Positions 34,778 through 43,636 of a stretch of DNA of 64,000 bases are shown piece after piece. The DNA lies in contig JACKJU010000004.1 of NCBI GenBank assembly GCA_020637805.1, positions 241,953-305,952 of the forward strand, written 5' to 3'. Each line of letters begins with the position of its first letter. The first letter of the stretch is position 1. The notes under the pieces were generated by a model, which worked only from the letters and a program-made list of their open reading frames with translations, ran no database searches and was not told where the DNA came from. Both the position numbers and the translations under genes were made by a program. The stretch comes from Nitratireductor sp. (GTDB lineage Bacteria; Pseudomonadota; Alphaproteobacteria; Rhizobiales; Rhizobiaceae).

Positions 34778-36322
34778 TCAGGCAGCCTTCACCCGATCCT
34801 TGAAAAAGGCTGCGTCCATCGTCTTGAGTTCCGGTGAAATCACGGGTGTGAATTCCATTCTGCCAACAACATCGGCCTGAACGTCGATGCCGGGAGCGAT
34901 TTCGGTGAGAACCGGTCCGTCCGGCCCGAGACGGAACACGCAACGTTCCGTCACGTAGAGGATCTCCTGGCCCTGCTGGACAGCCTGAAGCCCCGAGAAG
35001 GTGATCTGGTCCACCTTGCCAACGAACTTGCAGACATCGCCGTGGCGCAGGATCGACAGGTCTCCGTTGCCGGAAGAGATATCGGTTCCCTTCGCATCGA
35101 AGGTGCCGCAGAACACGACCTTGCGCGCATTCTGGGCAATGTCGATGAAGCCGCCCGGACCAACCGGCACGCCGCCCAGCTTGGAGGCATTGACGTTGCC
35201 GGCGGCATCGACCTGGCCGAAGCCGAGGAATGCAATGTCGAGACCACCACCGGAATAGAAATCGAACTGCGATGGCCCGTCGATCATCGCCGTCGCATTG
35301 CGCGCATAGCCGAAGAGCGTGCCGGTAAGCAGTGTCCCGCCATAGGTTCCGTGTTCGATTGTCTGGTAGTAGCGCTCACGCTCGCCAAGCGCAGCAACCA
35401 GTGTCGCCACCTGGTCTGGAATTCCAAAACCGTAGTTGATGACTGCCCCGTCGAAGAGTTCGGTTCTGGCGCGTTCGGCAACGATGCTGCGTGCGGTAAA
35501 GGGTGGAATTCCCGGCGCGTCCTCCTCGACCCGCTTTTCACCGGATATCGCCGGATCGTAACCGATCTCGTACCCTTGAGTCTGGCCGGGATCGACAACG
35601 ATTGCATCGACAATGGCCGAGGGAATACGGACCTGCCGGGCGCCCAGTTCACCATTGGCAACGCGTTTGCGTACCTGCACGATGACCTTGCCGCCGCAGT
35701 TGTGAACGGCAGCAGCCATGGCATAGCTGTCCACATTCGCCGGCTCCTCGTCCAACGAGATGTTGCCGTCATCGTCCGCGATAGAGCCCTTCAGAAGACA
35801 GGCATCCATCTGGAACGGAAGATAGCGAAGGTATTCCTTTCCACCGATCTCGACCAGCTCACAAAGCGGGTCCCTGGCTGCTTCGTTCATGCGCCCGCCG
35901 TCGATGCGCGGGTCGATGAACGTGCCAAGCCCTACATGTGTAAACAGGCCGGGCCGCTTCGCCGCAATCTCGCGCATCATCTGCATGGCAACGCCGCCCG
36001 GCAAAACATGCGCCTCGATCTCGTTGTTTGCCGCCATCTGCTGCATGCGCGGCGACCATGGCCAGTGCCCGCCAATGACCTTGCGCACCATTCCCTTGTG
36101 GGCAAAGCGGTTGATGCCGGTGTCCTTGCGATTGCCGATACCCAATGCATGAACGAGGGTCATGTTGGCCGGATGGCCGGTTTCGAGGAACCGTTTCTCC
36201 GTGGCTTCATGCAGGCACATTGCCTCGCAAAGCCCGCCACCGCCACCAATCAGGCCTATGGTTGCACCATCCGGGATAAGTGCGACCGCATCGGCCGCTG
36301 TCATGAACTTGCCGTGCTTCAT
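34778..36322 (-). CDS. family I CoA-transferase (YdiF/acetate CoA-transferase type, fused alpha-beta)
   Basis: A 514-residue fused CoA-transferase. The first domain has GLIGGGGGLCEAM and HVGLGTFIDPRIDGGRMN; the second domain has the catalytic Glu in QTIEHGTYGG, then FDFYSGGGLDIAFLGFGQVDAAGNVNASKLGG. The family swaps CoA between acyl-CoA and free acids. It overlaps the acyl-CoA dehydrogenase gene by four bases (ATGA) and precedes quiC by four. In this cluster it is the only way to make or break a CoA thioester, since no acyl-CoA ligase gene is present. Confidence 0.88.
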   Translation of the reverse strand: MKHGKFMTAADAVALIPDGATIGLIGGGGGLCEAMCLHEATEKRFLETGHPANMTLVHALGIGNRKDTGINRFAHKGMVRKVIGGHWPWSPRMQQMAANNEIEAHVLPGGVAMQMMREIAAKRPGLFTHVGLGTFIDPRIDGGRMNEAARDPLCELVEIGGKEYLRYLPFQMDACLLKGSIADDDGNISLDEEPANVDSYAMAAAVHNCGGKVIVQVRKRVANGELGARQVRIPSAIVDAIVVDPGQTQGYEIGYDPAISGEKRVEEDAPGIPPFTARSIVAERARTELFDGAVINYGFGIPDQVATLVAALGERERYYQTIEHGTYGGTLLTGTLFGYARNATAMIDGPSQFDFYSGGGLDIAFLGFGQVDAAGNVNASKLGGVPVGPGGFIDIAQNARKVVFCGTFDAKGTDISSGNGDLSILRHGDVCKFVGKVDQITFSGLQAVQQGQEILYVTERCVFRLGPDGPVLTEIAPGIDVQADVVGRMEFTPVISPELKTMDAAFFKDRVKAA

Positions 36323-37494
36323 GCGGAATACGGATCGAAAATCTTCGTCCCCCCCTTGAGCATCGATTTGGCGATCACGCCTCGATGGATTTCACTGGCG
36401 CCATCGAAGATGCGATAGATCCTTGCATCGCGGTAATAGCGCTCGATCGGCAGGTCCTTGGAGTAGCCCATGCCGCCGAAGATCTGCATCGAACGGTCGA
36501 CCACGCGGCCAAGCGTCTCCGATGCCTGAACCTTCAGAACCGAAATCTTGGCGCGCATGTCGTGCCCCTGGTCCATGCCCCAGGCGCACTCCCAAAGCGC
36601 GGTGCGCGCGGCATTGATCTCGATTGCCGAGTCGGCAAGCATCTGCTGCACCATCTGGAAATCGCCGAGAGCCTGGCCGAACTGCTTGCGGTCGCGAGCA
36701 TATTCGAGGGTCATGTTGAGGATCTTGGTGGCCTTGCCGATGGCGCGGGCTGCAACCTGTGCCAGGCGCACACGGCCAAGCACGGCAAGCGCCAGCTTGA
36801 GCCCTTCCCCTTCGACGCCCAGTAGGTGTTCGTCGGTGAGTTCCACATCATCGAAATGCAGTTCAAGGTGCGTCGTGCCGCGTATACCCATCATCGGCTG
36901 GTCGCGGCCAACCGTGAACCCCTTCGTTCCCTTGTCGACCAGGAACATGGAGATGCCACGGTGTCCCTTGTCCGGATCGGTGACCGCCGTCACCACGAAG
37001 AAGTCGGCAAAGGCGGCATCGGAGATGAAGTGCTTCATTCCGTTGAGCACCCACTTGTCGCCCTCGCGCCGTGCACGCGTCTTGATCCCGGCAGCATCGG
37101 AACCTGCACCCGGCTCGGTAAACGCGATGGAACAAACGCGCTCGCCTTCGATCGCCGGTTTCAGCCAGCGCTCCATCTGCGGTCCCTTGCAGGCCAACAG
37201 CACCTCGTAGACATTGCCGAATGCCCGGCGGATGAGGATGTCGGTCGTCTGCCCGAACTGTTCCTCGACCAGCATGGTATCGACAACCGAGAGGCCGCCT
37301 CCGCCGTGTTCCTCGGGAATGTTCATGCCGTAAAGGCCGAGCGCCTTCGACTTGGCGAAAACCGCGCGTGCCGTTTCGTCCGGTAGAACGCCAGTCGCCT
37401 CGATTTCCTCTTCCAGGGGCTGGAGCTCGGTCTTGATGAAATCCCTGACCGTATCGACGAGCATGCGCTGCTCGTGGCTAAGCGAAAAATCCAT
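36319..37494 (-). CDS. acyl-CoA dehydrogenase
   Basis: A 391-residue flavoprotein of the acyl-CoA dehydrogenase family. The FAD/substrate motif SIAFTEPGAGSDAAGIKT is near residue 123, and the C-terminal helical part has QIFGGMGYSKDLPIERYYRDARIYRIFDG. The usual catalytic Glu of the IYEG segment is Asp here (IFDGASEIHR). Asp at this place has been described for cyclohexanecarboxyl-CoA type dehydrogenases, though it also occurs in other subgroups. It would put an alpha-beta double bond into a CoA ester. Translationally coupled to the CoA-transferase. Confidence 0.9.
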   Translation of the reverse strand: MDFSLSHEQRMLVDTVRDFIKTELQPLEEEIEATGVLPDETARAVFAKSKALGLYGMNIPEEHGGGGLSVVDTMLVEEQFGQTTDILIRRAFGNVYEVLLACKGPQMERWLKPAIEGERVCSIAFTEPGAGSDAAGIKTRARREGDKWVLNGMKHFISDAAFADFFVVTAVTDPDKGHRGISMFLVDKGTKGFTVGRDQPMMGIRGTTHLELHFDDVELTDEHLLGVEGEGLKLALAVLGRVRLAQVAARAIGKATKILNMTLEYARDRKQFGQALGDFQMVQQMLADSAIEINAARTALWECAWGMDQGHDMRAKISVLKVQASETLGRVVDRSMQIFGGMGYSKDLPIERYYRDARIYRIFDGASEIHRGVIAKSMLKGGTKIFDPYSA

Positions 37495-37534
37495 AGTTGC
37501 TGTCCGTGTCTTGTGTCCGGGCCATTGCCCGCTG

Positions 37535-37978
37535 TCATTTGCCCGCGTTTGAAACGAGATCCTCCATCGCGGAAACGGCGGTCAGATAGCCGTTCGGTCC
37601 AAGCCCCGCGATGATCGCCGTCGCCACCTTGGAAACGAGCGAGTTGTGATAGACCGCCTCGCGGCGATGAATGTTGGAAATGTGCAGTTCGATGATCGAT
37701 CCGGGGAACATCTTCAACGCGTCGTAGACCGGAACGGATGTGAAGGTCAGACCTGCCGGATTGATGATGATGCCGCTCGCGCCCGCGTCGATGGCATCAT
37801 GTATCCAGCCAACGATTTCACCCTCGTAGTTGGACTGCCTGAAGACGATCTCGCGATTGCTGGCAGCCCTGCATTTTTCCTCGATCTGGGCCAGCGTCAC
37901 CGAGCCGTAGATTTCCGGTTCGCGCGTGCCAAGACGGTTGAGGTTCGGACCATTGAGAATGTGAATTGCGCCGCTCAT
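37535..37978 (-). CDS. aroQ: type II 3-dehydroquinate dehydratase
   Basis: A 147-residue dodecameric-type dehydratase that converts 3-dehydroquinate to 3-dehydroshikimate. Motifs: LNGPNLNRLGTREPEIYG (active-site loop with Tyr and Arg), RQSNYEGEIV, IINPAGLTFTSV, and ELHISNIHRREAVYHNS with the catalytic His. The start ATG overlaps the livF stop by four bases (ATGA). The frame stays open far into livF, but that extension is an out-of-frame reading of the ABC gene. In this operon it works for catabolism (quinate path) rather than aromatic amino acid synthesis, though it could serve both. Confidence 0.94.
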   Translation of the reverse strand: MSGAIHILNGPNLNRLGTREPEIYGSVTLAQIEEKCRAASNREIVFRQSNYEGEIVGWIHDAIDAGASGIIINPAGLTFTSVPVYDALKMFPGSIIELHISNIHRREAVYHNSLVSKVATAIIAGLGPNGYLTAVSAMEDLVSNAGK

Positions 37979-38703
37979 GCCTCTTCCTCCTCTTCCAGGT
38001 GCCCGCCGAGGAAAAGGTGCCCAACCCTGGGATCGGCGAGCAGTTTCTGTGCGTCGTCGTGCATGCGTGTCTGGCCAAGTTCGAGGACCAGCCCGTAGTC
38101 CGACATTGCGAGCGCAGCCTTGGCGTTCTGCTCGACCATCAGGATGGTCACACCCTGGTCGCGAAGGCGCTGGAGCGTTGAGAAGACCTCCTGAACCAGG
38201 TTCGGCGAAAGGCCGATGGACGGTTCGTCGATCAGAATGAGTTTCGGATCGAGCAACAGCGAACGCGCCACTTCGAGCTGTTTCTGCTGGCCACCCGACA
38301 ACTCGATTGCCTTGCGGTCGCGAAACTGCCGAAGCATCGGGAACTGGTCCATCACCTGTTCGATGCGCTCGCGCACCTTGTCCTGGTCGGGTGCAGTGAT
38401 GCCGCCCAGTTCCAGGTTGTGATAGACGGAAAGCTGCGGCACCACGTTGCGTCCCTGCGGGACGTAGGTCACGCCCTTGCTGATCATCTGCTTCGGCTTC
38501 AGCCCGGTCACATCCTCGCCTTCGAGCAGTATCTGCCCGGAGGAAATGTTGAGCAGCCCGAAGATCGCCTTGAAAACCGTCGACTTGCCTGCGCCGTTGG
38601 GACCGATGACGGTGGTGATGCATGCCTTCGGGATCTTGAACGACGTGCCGTTCAGGATGGTTATCTTGCCGTAGCCGCCATAAAGGTCTTTCAGTTCCAG
38701 CAT
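37975..38703 (-). CDS. livF: branched-chain-type ABC transporter ATPase (LivF)
   Basis: A 242-residue ATPase of the HAAT family. Walker A GPNGAGKST near residue 31, the signature ELSGGQQKQLEVARSLLLDP, Walker B LILIDEPSIGLSP, and the His switch. The C-terminal tail is rich in Glu. It is fourth in the transporter block after SBP-livH-livM-livG, and its stop overlaps the aroQ start. Confidence 0.92.
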   Translation of the reverse strand: MLELKDLYGGYGKITILNGTSFKIPKACITTVIGPNGAGKSTVFKAIFGLLNISSGQILLEGEDVTGLKPKQMISKGVTYVPQGRNVVPQLSVYHNLELGGITAPDQDKVRERIEQVMDQFPMLRQFRDRKAIELSGGQQKQLEVARSLLLDPKLILIDEPSIGLSPNLVQEVFSTLQRLRDQGVTILMVEQNAKAALAMSDYGLVLELGQTRMHDDAQKLLADPRVGHLFLGGHLEEEEEA

Positions 38704-38706
38704 GGT

Positions 38707-39453
38707 TCAGCCTCCCAGGTATGCGTCGATGACCTGCTGGTTGGAACGGATCTCGTCGGGGCTTCCCTCGGCGATGATCGCTCCTTCAGCCAGCACGATG
38801 ATGCGCGAACACAGGGACATGACGAATTCCATGTTGTGTTCGATCACCACGAAGGTCGTGTTGTGGGATTCATTGTAGGTCTTGAGCCGTTCCTTGAGAT
38901 GGCCAAGCATGGTCAGGTTGACCCCACCGGCCGGTTCATCAAGCAAAACAAGCGAAGGGCCAGCCATGAAGGCCATCGCGGCGTCGAGCAGTTTCTGCTG
39001 GCCATAGGACAGCGAGCCTGCCATCTCGTCGCGCAGGTGTTCGAGCTTGAAGAACTCGATCATCTGGTCGGCTTCCGGGGTAAGTCCCGCATCCGGTTTG
39101 CCGAACAGCCGCGTCAGCATGGTTCCGTGATGCTCCTGCCCGGCAAGGATGATGTTGTCGAGCACGGTCATCTGGGGAAAGACGGACAGCTGCTGGAAGG
39201 TGCGGCCCACGCCCAGCTTGTTGAGATCGTTGGAGCGCATTCCGGACACTGGACGCCCGTTGACCATGACCTCGCCCTGGTTGGGCGTGAGCTGGCCGAG
39301 AACGCAGTTGAAGAGCGTCGACTTGCCCGAGCCGTTGGGGCCGATCAGTCCAAGCACTTCGCCCTTCCTGACATCGAAAGAGACATCGCGCACGGCATGG
39401 ATGTTGCCAAACGACTTGGAGATGTTGCGCACGGAAAGAACGGTGTCACTCAT
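38707..39453 (-). CDS. livG: branched-chain-type ABC transporter ATPase (LivG)
   Basis: A 248-residue ATPase of the LivG type, with Walker A GPNGSGKSTLFN, the family feature LGVGRTFQQLSVFPQMTVLDNI, signature SLSYGQQKLLDAAMAFM, and Walker B LVLLDEPAGGVNL. It overlaps livM by four bases and is three bases before livF. Confidence 0.93.
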   Translation of the reverse strand: MSDTVLSVRNISKSFGNIHAVRDVSFDVRKGEVLGLIGPNGSGKSTLFNCVLGQLTPNQGEVMVNGRPVSGMRSNDLNKLGVGRTFQQLSVFPQMTVLDNIILAGQEHHGTMLTRLFGKPDAGLTPEADQMIEFFKLEHLRDEMAGSLSYGQQKLLDAAMAFMAGPSLVLLDEPAGGVNLTMLGHLKERLKTYNESHNTTFVVIEHNMEFVMSLCSRIIVLAEGAIIAEGSPDEIRSNQQVIDAYLGG

Positions 39454-40418
39454 AGCTGTGCTCCCTTCTCCATGTCCTTGCGGACCTGCTGGTTCGGGCG
39501 GATTTTCGTCAGAATCTTTTCACCGATGCCCATGAGGCCGGCTGGCGAGAAGACCATCAGGATGATCACCATTGCCGAATAGATGATGAGATAGTAGCCT
39601 TCGGTGAAGCGAAGGAACTCCGGCAGCAGGATCACGACTGCCGCACCGAGCATCGGCCCGAAGAAGTAGCCCGCGCCGCCAACGATCACCATGAGCAGTA
39701 TCTTCAGCGAATGCAGTAGCGCAAAGGAGTTGGGTTCGATGAACTGGACCAGCGGAGACATGATGGCGCCCGCAAGCCCGGCACTTGCCGAACCGACGGC
39801 GAAGGCAAGAAGCGTGATGCGGCGGGTATCGACCCCAAGGCTTTCGGCACGGATCGGGTTTTCCCGCAGCGCCTTGAATGCGCGCCCCCATGGCGAGCGG
39901 ATAAGCCCGTACATCAGGACTGCGAAGATCACGAAGATCACCACGATCATGTAGTACATGTCGAGGTTGGTGCGTATGTGGTAGAAACCGAAATCCGGCC
40001 GCGGCATGTTGAACTTGCCGTAGGATCCGCCCGTCAGCCAGTCCTCGTTGCGCGCCACGAGCACCACAAGCTGATTGAAGGCAAGGGTGACGAAGGCAAG
40101 GAAATGGCCCTTCACCCTCAATGCCGGAAATCCGATGAGAATCCCGATCACGAAACACACGATGACTGATGCAAGTGCCGCCAGGATCCAGTGGATGCCG
40201 GCAAGGGTCATGATTGCCGTTACATAGGCGCCGATGCCGATGAACGATGCCTGGGCGAGGGAAATCTGCCCTGCATAGCCGAGCGTCAGGTTGAGGCCCA
40301 TGGCCGCGATGGTGAACATCAGCCACGAACACAGGATGAGAATGAAGTAGTTGCCCTGGCCGATCGGCAGAAGAAAGAGCGCGATCAATCCGGCAAGAAG
40401 GAAGAGGTTGCGTTTCAT
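39450..40418 (-). CDS. livM: branched-chain-type ABC transporter permease (LivM)
   Basis: A 322-residue permease with about nine membrane helices. LNLTLGYAGQISLAQASFIGIGAY is the LivM signature, and the EAA-like loop is SPWGRAFKALRENPIRAESLGVDTRRITLLAF. It forms the channel together with LivH. Confidence 0.92.
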   Translation of the reverse strand: MKRNLFLLAGLIALFLLPIGQGNYFILILCSWLMFTIAAMGLNLTLGYAGQISLAQASFIGIGAYVTAIMTLAGIHWILAALASVIVCFVIGILIGFPALRVKGHFLAFVTLAFNQLVVLVARNEDWLTGGSYGKFNMPRPDFGFYHIRTNLDMYYMIVVIFVIFAVLMYGLIRSPWGRAFKALRENPIRAESLGVDTRRITLLAFAVGSASAGLAGAIMSPLVQFIEPNSFALLHSLKILLMVIVGGAGYFFGPMLGAAVVILLPEFLRFTEGYYLIIYSAMVIILMVFSPAGLMGIGEKILTKIRPNQQVRKDMEKGAQL

Positions 40419-40419
40419 G

Positions 40420-41304
40420 TTACACGGACCTCCCTTCGGAAGTTCCCAGGAGCCCCTCGGGCTTGAACAGGATGACCACGATCAGCAGCAGCAGCGGAAT
40501 CGCCGCACGGTATTCGGCGGTCAGATAGGTGGCGACCATATTGTCGAGGACGCCGATCAAGAGCCCGCCGGCAAGTGCGCCGCGTATCTGGTTGAAGCCG
40601 CCGACAATAGCCGCGATGAACGCGATCAGGCCCAGGTACTCACCGTTCGAAAACTTGGCGAGATAGACCGGGGTAATCAGGAAGGAAGCAAGCGAGGCCA
40701 GCGCGGCATTGATCAGGAAGGTATAGAGGATCATGCGGTTGGTATCGACGCCAAGGATTTCCGCAACGCCCGGATTCTGGGCTGTCGCCTGCATGGCGCG
40801 GCCGGTGCGTGTGCGATCCAGAAACAGCGTCAGGAGCAAAACCACTCCAAGCGAAATCACGAGGTGCAGCACATCGGTGACCGAGATAATCGCGCCACCT
40901 ATGTTCCAGGTTTCGGATGACATGAGTGCCGGATAGGGCTGTGCCTCCGCACCATAGAATTCCTTGACGCTTTCCTTGAGAAGAATTGCAAGCGCCATCG
41001 TCACGATGATCAGAGAAAGGCTGTTGCCGTGTCCCTGCCTTTGCATCGGCTCCACGATTGCCCGCTTGAAGAGATAGCCGAGCAGGAAAACCGACACCAG
41101 CATTGCGATGATCATGGCAAGCCAGAAGGGCATGCCCATGTTCATTGCGACGAGAACGAAGAAGGCGGGCACCATGACGAATTCGCCCTGCGCAAAGTTC
41201 ACGGTCTGGGCGGCCTGCCAGACCAGCGTGAAGCCGATGGCGGCAAGCGCGTAGATCGAGCCGGTGGCCAGGCCTGACAACAGGACCTGAAGAAACTGTT
41301 CCAT
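40420..41304 (-). CDS. livH: branched-chain-type ABC transporter permease (LivH)
   Basis: A 294-residue permease. LLSGLATGSIYALAAIGFTLVWQAAQTVNFAQGEFVM is typical of LivH, followed by RTRTGRAMQATAQNPGVAEILGVDTNRM. The frame extends upstream to 41343; MEQFLQVLLSG at 41304 is the family start. The single base between it and livM indicates coupled translation. Confidence 0.92.
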   Translation of the reverse strand: MEQFLQVLLSGLATGSIYALAAIGFTLVWQAAQTVNFAQGEFVMVPAFFVLVAMNMGMPFWLAMIIAMLVSVFLLGYLFKRAIVEPMQRQGHGNSLSLIIVTMALAILLKESVKEFYGAEAQPYPALMSSETWNIGGAIISVTDVLHLVISLGVVLLLTLFLDRTRTGRAMQATAQNPGVAEILGVDTNRMILYTFLINAALASLASFLITPVYLAKFSNGEYLGLIAFIAAIVGGFNQIRGALAGGLLIGVLDNMVATYLTAEYRAAIPLLLLIVVILFKPEGLLGTSEGRSV

Positions 41305-41368
41305 GGGTCTATCCGAATTGAGTGTGGGCATGGCTGCCGGCAAGAGCCGACAGCCAAATTAAGAAGGC

Positions 41369-42511
41369 TCAGTTTGCAGGGACAGTGCCCGTTACGACCT
41401 GTTTGCCGTCCTTGACTTCCATGATGAAGCTGGCACGGGACATTTCACCCGCATCATCCCAGCAGGTATCGAGAAGCAGGCCCGGTGCTTCCTCTGCCGT
41501 CAGGCACAGGCCATGCATGGTGTTGATGAACTTTTCCCGGTCCACCTCACCGGCTTTCTCGGTGCCGTATTTCAGCATGTAAGCCGAAACATAGCCCTTG
41601 ATCGCGTTGTGGTCTGCAGTACGGCCATACTCGGCCTCGAAGGCCTTGCCAAAGTTCTGGAAAGTCTCGAGTGGCGCATCCGCGGTCAGGCCGACATGGG
41701 CCACGGCACCGTTGGCAGCTTCGCCAGCCAGCTCGATAACCTTCTGGCCCGTGAGCGTTACTTCACCGACGAGCGGCTGTGGAATGGCCTGCTTGTGCGC
41801 TTCACGCAGGAAGCGGGCAGATTCCTCCTCGTGCAAGTAGACGAAAACGGCATCCGCACCGGAATCCTTGATGCGCGCAACGTCGGAAGCAAAGTCGGCA
41901 GCACCAGCCTCAGAGGGAATGTCTGCCGCAACCTCGATACCGGCCTTTTTCATCTCCTCGATGAACACGTCATGACCGCCCTTGCCAAACTCGTTATTGA
42001 CCCAGGCAACGGCAACCTTCTTGGCGCCAAGCGTATCCTTGAAATAGGCGGTAAGCGCGGGAACGCCCTTCTGGGCACCGTAGGAGCTGCGGAAGATGTA
42101 GGGGTTGCCCTGCGCCGTGATGTTCGGTGCCTCTGAACCGGTGATCTGCGGTACGCCAGCCTGTTGGGCGACCATCATGTTGACGATGGTCGACGAGGAA
42201 TAGACCGTTCCCCAGATGGCATATGCACCTTCATCGATGGCCTTCTGCACCAGTGCGCGCGAGGTCTGCGGATCGGTTGCGGTATCATACTGGGTGACCT
42301 CAAGCTGCCGGCCCAGCACCCCGCCGCTGGCGTTGATTTCCTTGGCCGCAAGCATGGCGCCATCGCGGTAATTGGTGCCTGCCACTGCACCACCGCCCGA
42401 AAGTTCGACGACAGCGCCGATCTTGATCGGATCTTCTGCAAATGACGGAATGCAGCTTGTACCCAGCATCATTGCGGATGCGGCAAGCCCGATAATTGTT
42501 CTGCGATTCAT
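41369..42511 (-). CDS. ABC transporter substrate-binding protein (branched-chain amino acid type)
   Basis: A 380-residue periplasmic binding protein with a signal peptide (about 1-25, ending SFA). The mature part has the Peripla_BP_6 fold: KIGAVVELSGGGAVAGTNYRDGAMLAAKEINASGGVLGR at the start, then IWGTVYSSSTIVNMMVAQQ and FRSSYGAQKGVPALTAYF. Members of this group often bind aromatic or alicyclic acids instead of amino acids; the context points to a shikimate- or quinate-like ligand. The start at 42511 has a clear GGGAGGAA site. It is the first gene of the transporter block. Confidence 0.9.
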   Translation of the reverse strand: MNRRTIIGLAASAMMLGTSCIPSFAEDPIKIGAVVELSGGGAVAGTNYRDGAMLAAKEINASGGVLGRQLEVTQYDTATDPQTSRALVQKAIDEGAYAIWGTVYSSSTIVNMMVAQQAGVPQITGSEAPNITAQGNPYIFRSSYGAQKGVPALTAYFKDTLGAKKVAVAWVNNEFGKGGHDVFIEEMKKAGIEVAADIPSEAGAADFASDVARIKDSGADAVFVYLHEEESARFLREAHKQAIPQPLVGEVTLTGQKVIELAGEAANGAVAHVGLTADAPLETFQNFGKAFEAEYGRTADHNAIKGYVSAYMLKYGTEKAGEVDREKFINTMHGLCLTAEEAPGLLLDTCWDDAGEMSRASFIMEVKDGKQVVTGTVPAN

Positions 42512-42663
42512 CTTCAGGTTCCTCCCTTTTGATCGCTGAAAAAGTTTCCTTCCTCCTCCACATAGCGCCTGGAAAACGGCTACTCCGGTGGGAGTCAGGA
42601 CCTGCGAACAGTCCAAGTTCAGCAATTCGTCGTGTTAACGTCAAATACCAATATCAGACCTAT

Positions 42664-42682
42664 GCGTAACATGATGTTATGC
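42664..42682. promoter_or_regulatory. LysR-type dyad (T-N11-A) upstream of the transporter operon
   Basis: The perfect 13-bp palindrome TAACATGATGTTA (42667-42679) fits the LysR consensus T-N11-A. It extends to a 19-bp dyad with one mismatch. It overlaps the stop codon of the LysR gene itself and lies 155 bases before the binding-protein start. This is the best candidate site for that LysR protein to act on the transporter/catabolic genes. Confidence 0.5.
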
Positions 42683-43636
42683 TCGAATTTTCCTTTCCCG
42701 TTCAGCTACCGATGCCTGCATCACCTGCCGCAACTGGGATATGAATTCCTCGGCCAGTCCGGATAGAGCGCGGTCATTGCGATAGGCCACGTAGGTTTCG
42801 AAGCGTGTATCGGCCTGCTCGATTTCGAGCATCTTGATTCCCGGAACGGCCTCCTTGGCCACCGTGAATTCATCGATGACGGCGATCCCCAATCCTTCCG
42901 CTACCATCCGGCAAACAACAGAACCAAAGCGAACCATGATGTCGACCGTGGGCTCATACCCGGCTTCGCGAAACACGCGAGTCATGATCGATCCATAGGG
43001 GTCTTTCGGGTCGATGCCGATCAGCGGATGCCTGATCATCTCGTGAACGCTGATGGAATCGCGCTGGGCAAGTTTGCTGCTCGCGGGCACGACGCAGAAA
43101 AGCCGGCCGCTGGTCAGCGGCTCCACCTCGATGACCGAGTGATCCAGACTGGAGGAGAGCACCATCAATTCGCCCCTGCCGATCAGCAGGTAGTCGATGG
43201 TTTCCTCGATCTTGATCAGGTCTATGTTGAACCTGAGTTCGGGAAAGCGGGAACGCATGCGGCCCACTGCCTGTGGCACCATCACATTTGCAATGGAAGG
43301 AACACTCGCAAAGGTCAGTTCCTGCCCCGCGCCGCGCTGCATGACGCTGATCGCTTCCTGGAGATCCTCGACCTTGCCGTAGACAATGTCCAGCAGGTTG
43401 AAGATGTTGCGCGCCTGCGTTGTCGGCACGAAGCGCCCTTTCGACCGGTCAAACAGGCGCACGCCAGCGCTTTCCTCGGCATACTTCACGAGGCGGCTGA
43501 GGCCTGGCGCAGAAACGTTCAGGAGACGCGCGGCACCGGCGATCGTGCCCGCAACCATGACGGCGCGGATGACCTCGATCTGGCGAAGCGTCAGCCTGGG
43601 CTTTTCACGCCCTGTCCATTTGACGGTGCTGTTCAC
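42677..43636 (-). CDS. LysR family transcriptional regulator
   Basis: A 319-residue LysR-type regulator. The helix-turn-helix is near residues 17-75 (LTLRQIEVIRAVMVAGTIAGAARLLNVSAPGLSRLVK). The effector domain has LTFASVPSIANVMVPQAVGRMRSRFP and FCVVPASSKLAQ. It starts with GTG and overlaps the aroE stop by four bases (GTGA), so it is inside the operon. The ligand is probably the imported substrate or a dehydroshikimate-type intermediate. Confidence 0.88.
   Translation of the reverse strand: MNSTVKWTGREKPRLTLRQIEVIRAVMVAGTIAGAARLLNVSAPGLSRLVKYAEESAGVRLFDRSKGRFVPTTQARNIFNLLDIVYGKVEDLQEAISVMQRGAGQELTFASVPSIANVMVPQAVGRMRSRFPELRFNIDLIKIEETIDYLLIGRGELMVLSSSLDHSVIEVEPLTSGRLFCVVPASSKLAQRDSISVHEMIRHPLIGIDPKDPYGSIMTRVFREAGYEPTVDIMVRFGSVVCRMVAEGLGIAVIDEFTVAKEAVPGIKMLEIEQADTRFETYVAYRNDRALSGLAEEFISQLRQVMQASVAERERKIRA

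Noticed and set aside
35042..36418. Plus-strand ORF of 458 residues opposite the CoA-transferase
   Set aside because: Shadow frame; the catalytic EHGTYGG motif is on the minus strand.
37979..38623. A 362-residue reading that joins livF sequence to AroQ
   Set aside because: The first 215 residues are livF read out of frame; AroQ starts at the ATGA overlap at 37978.
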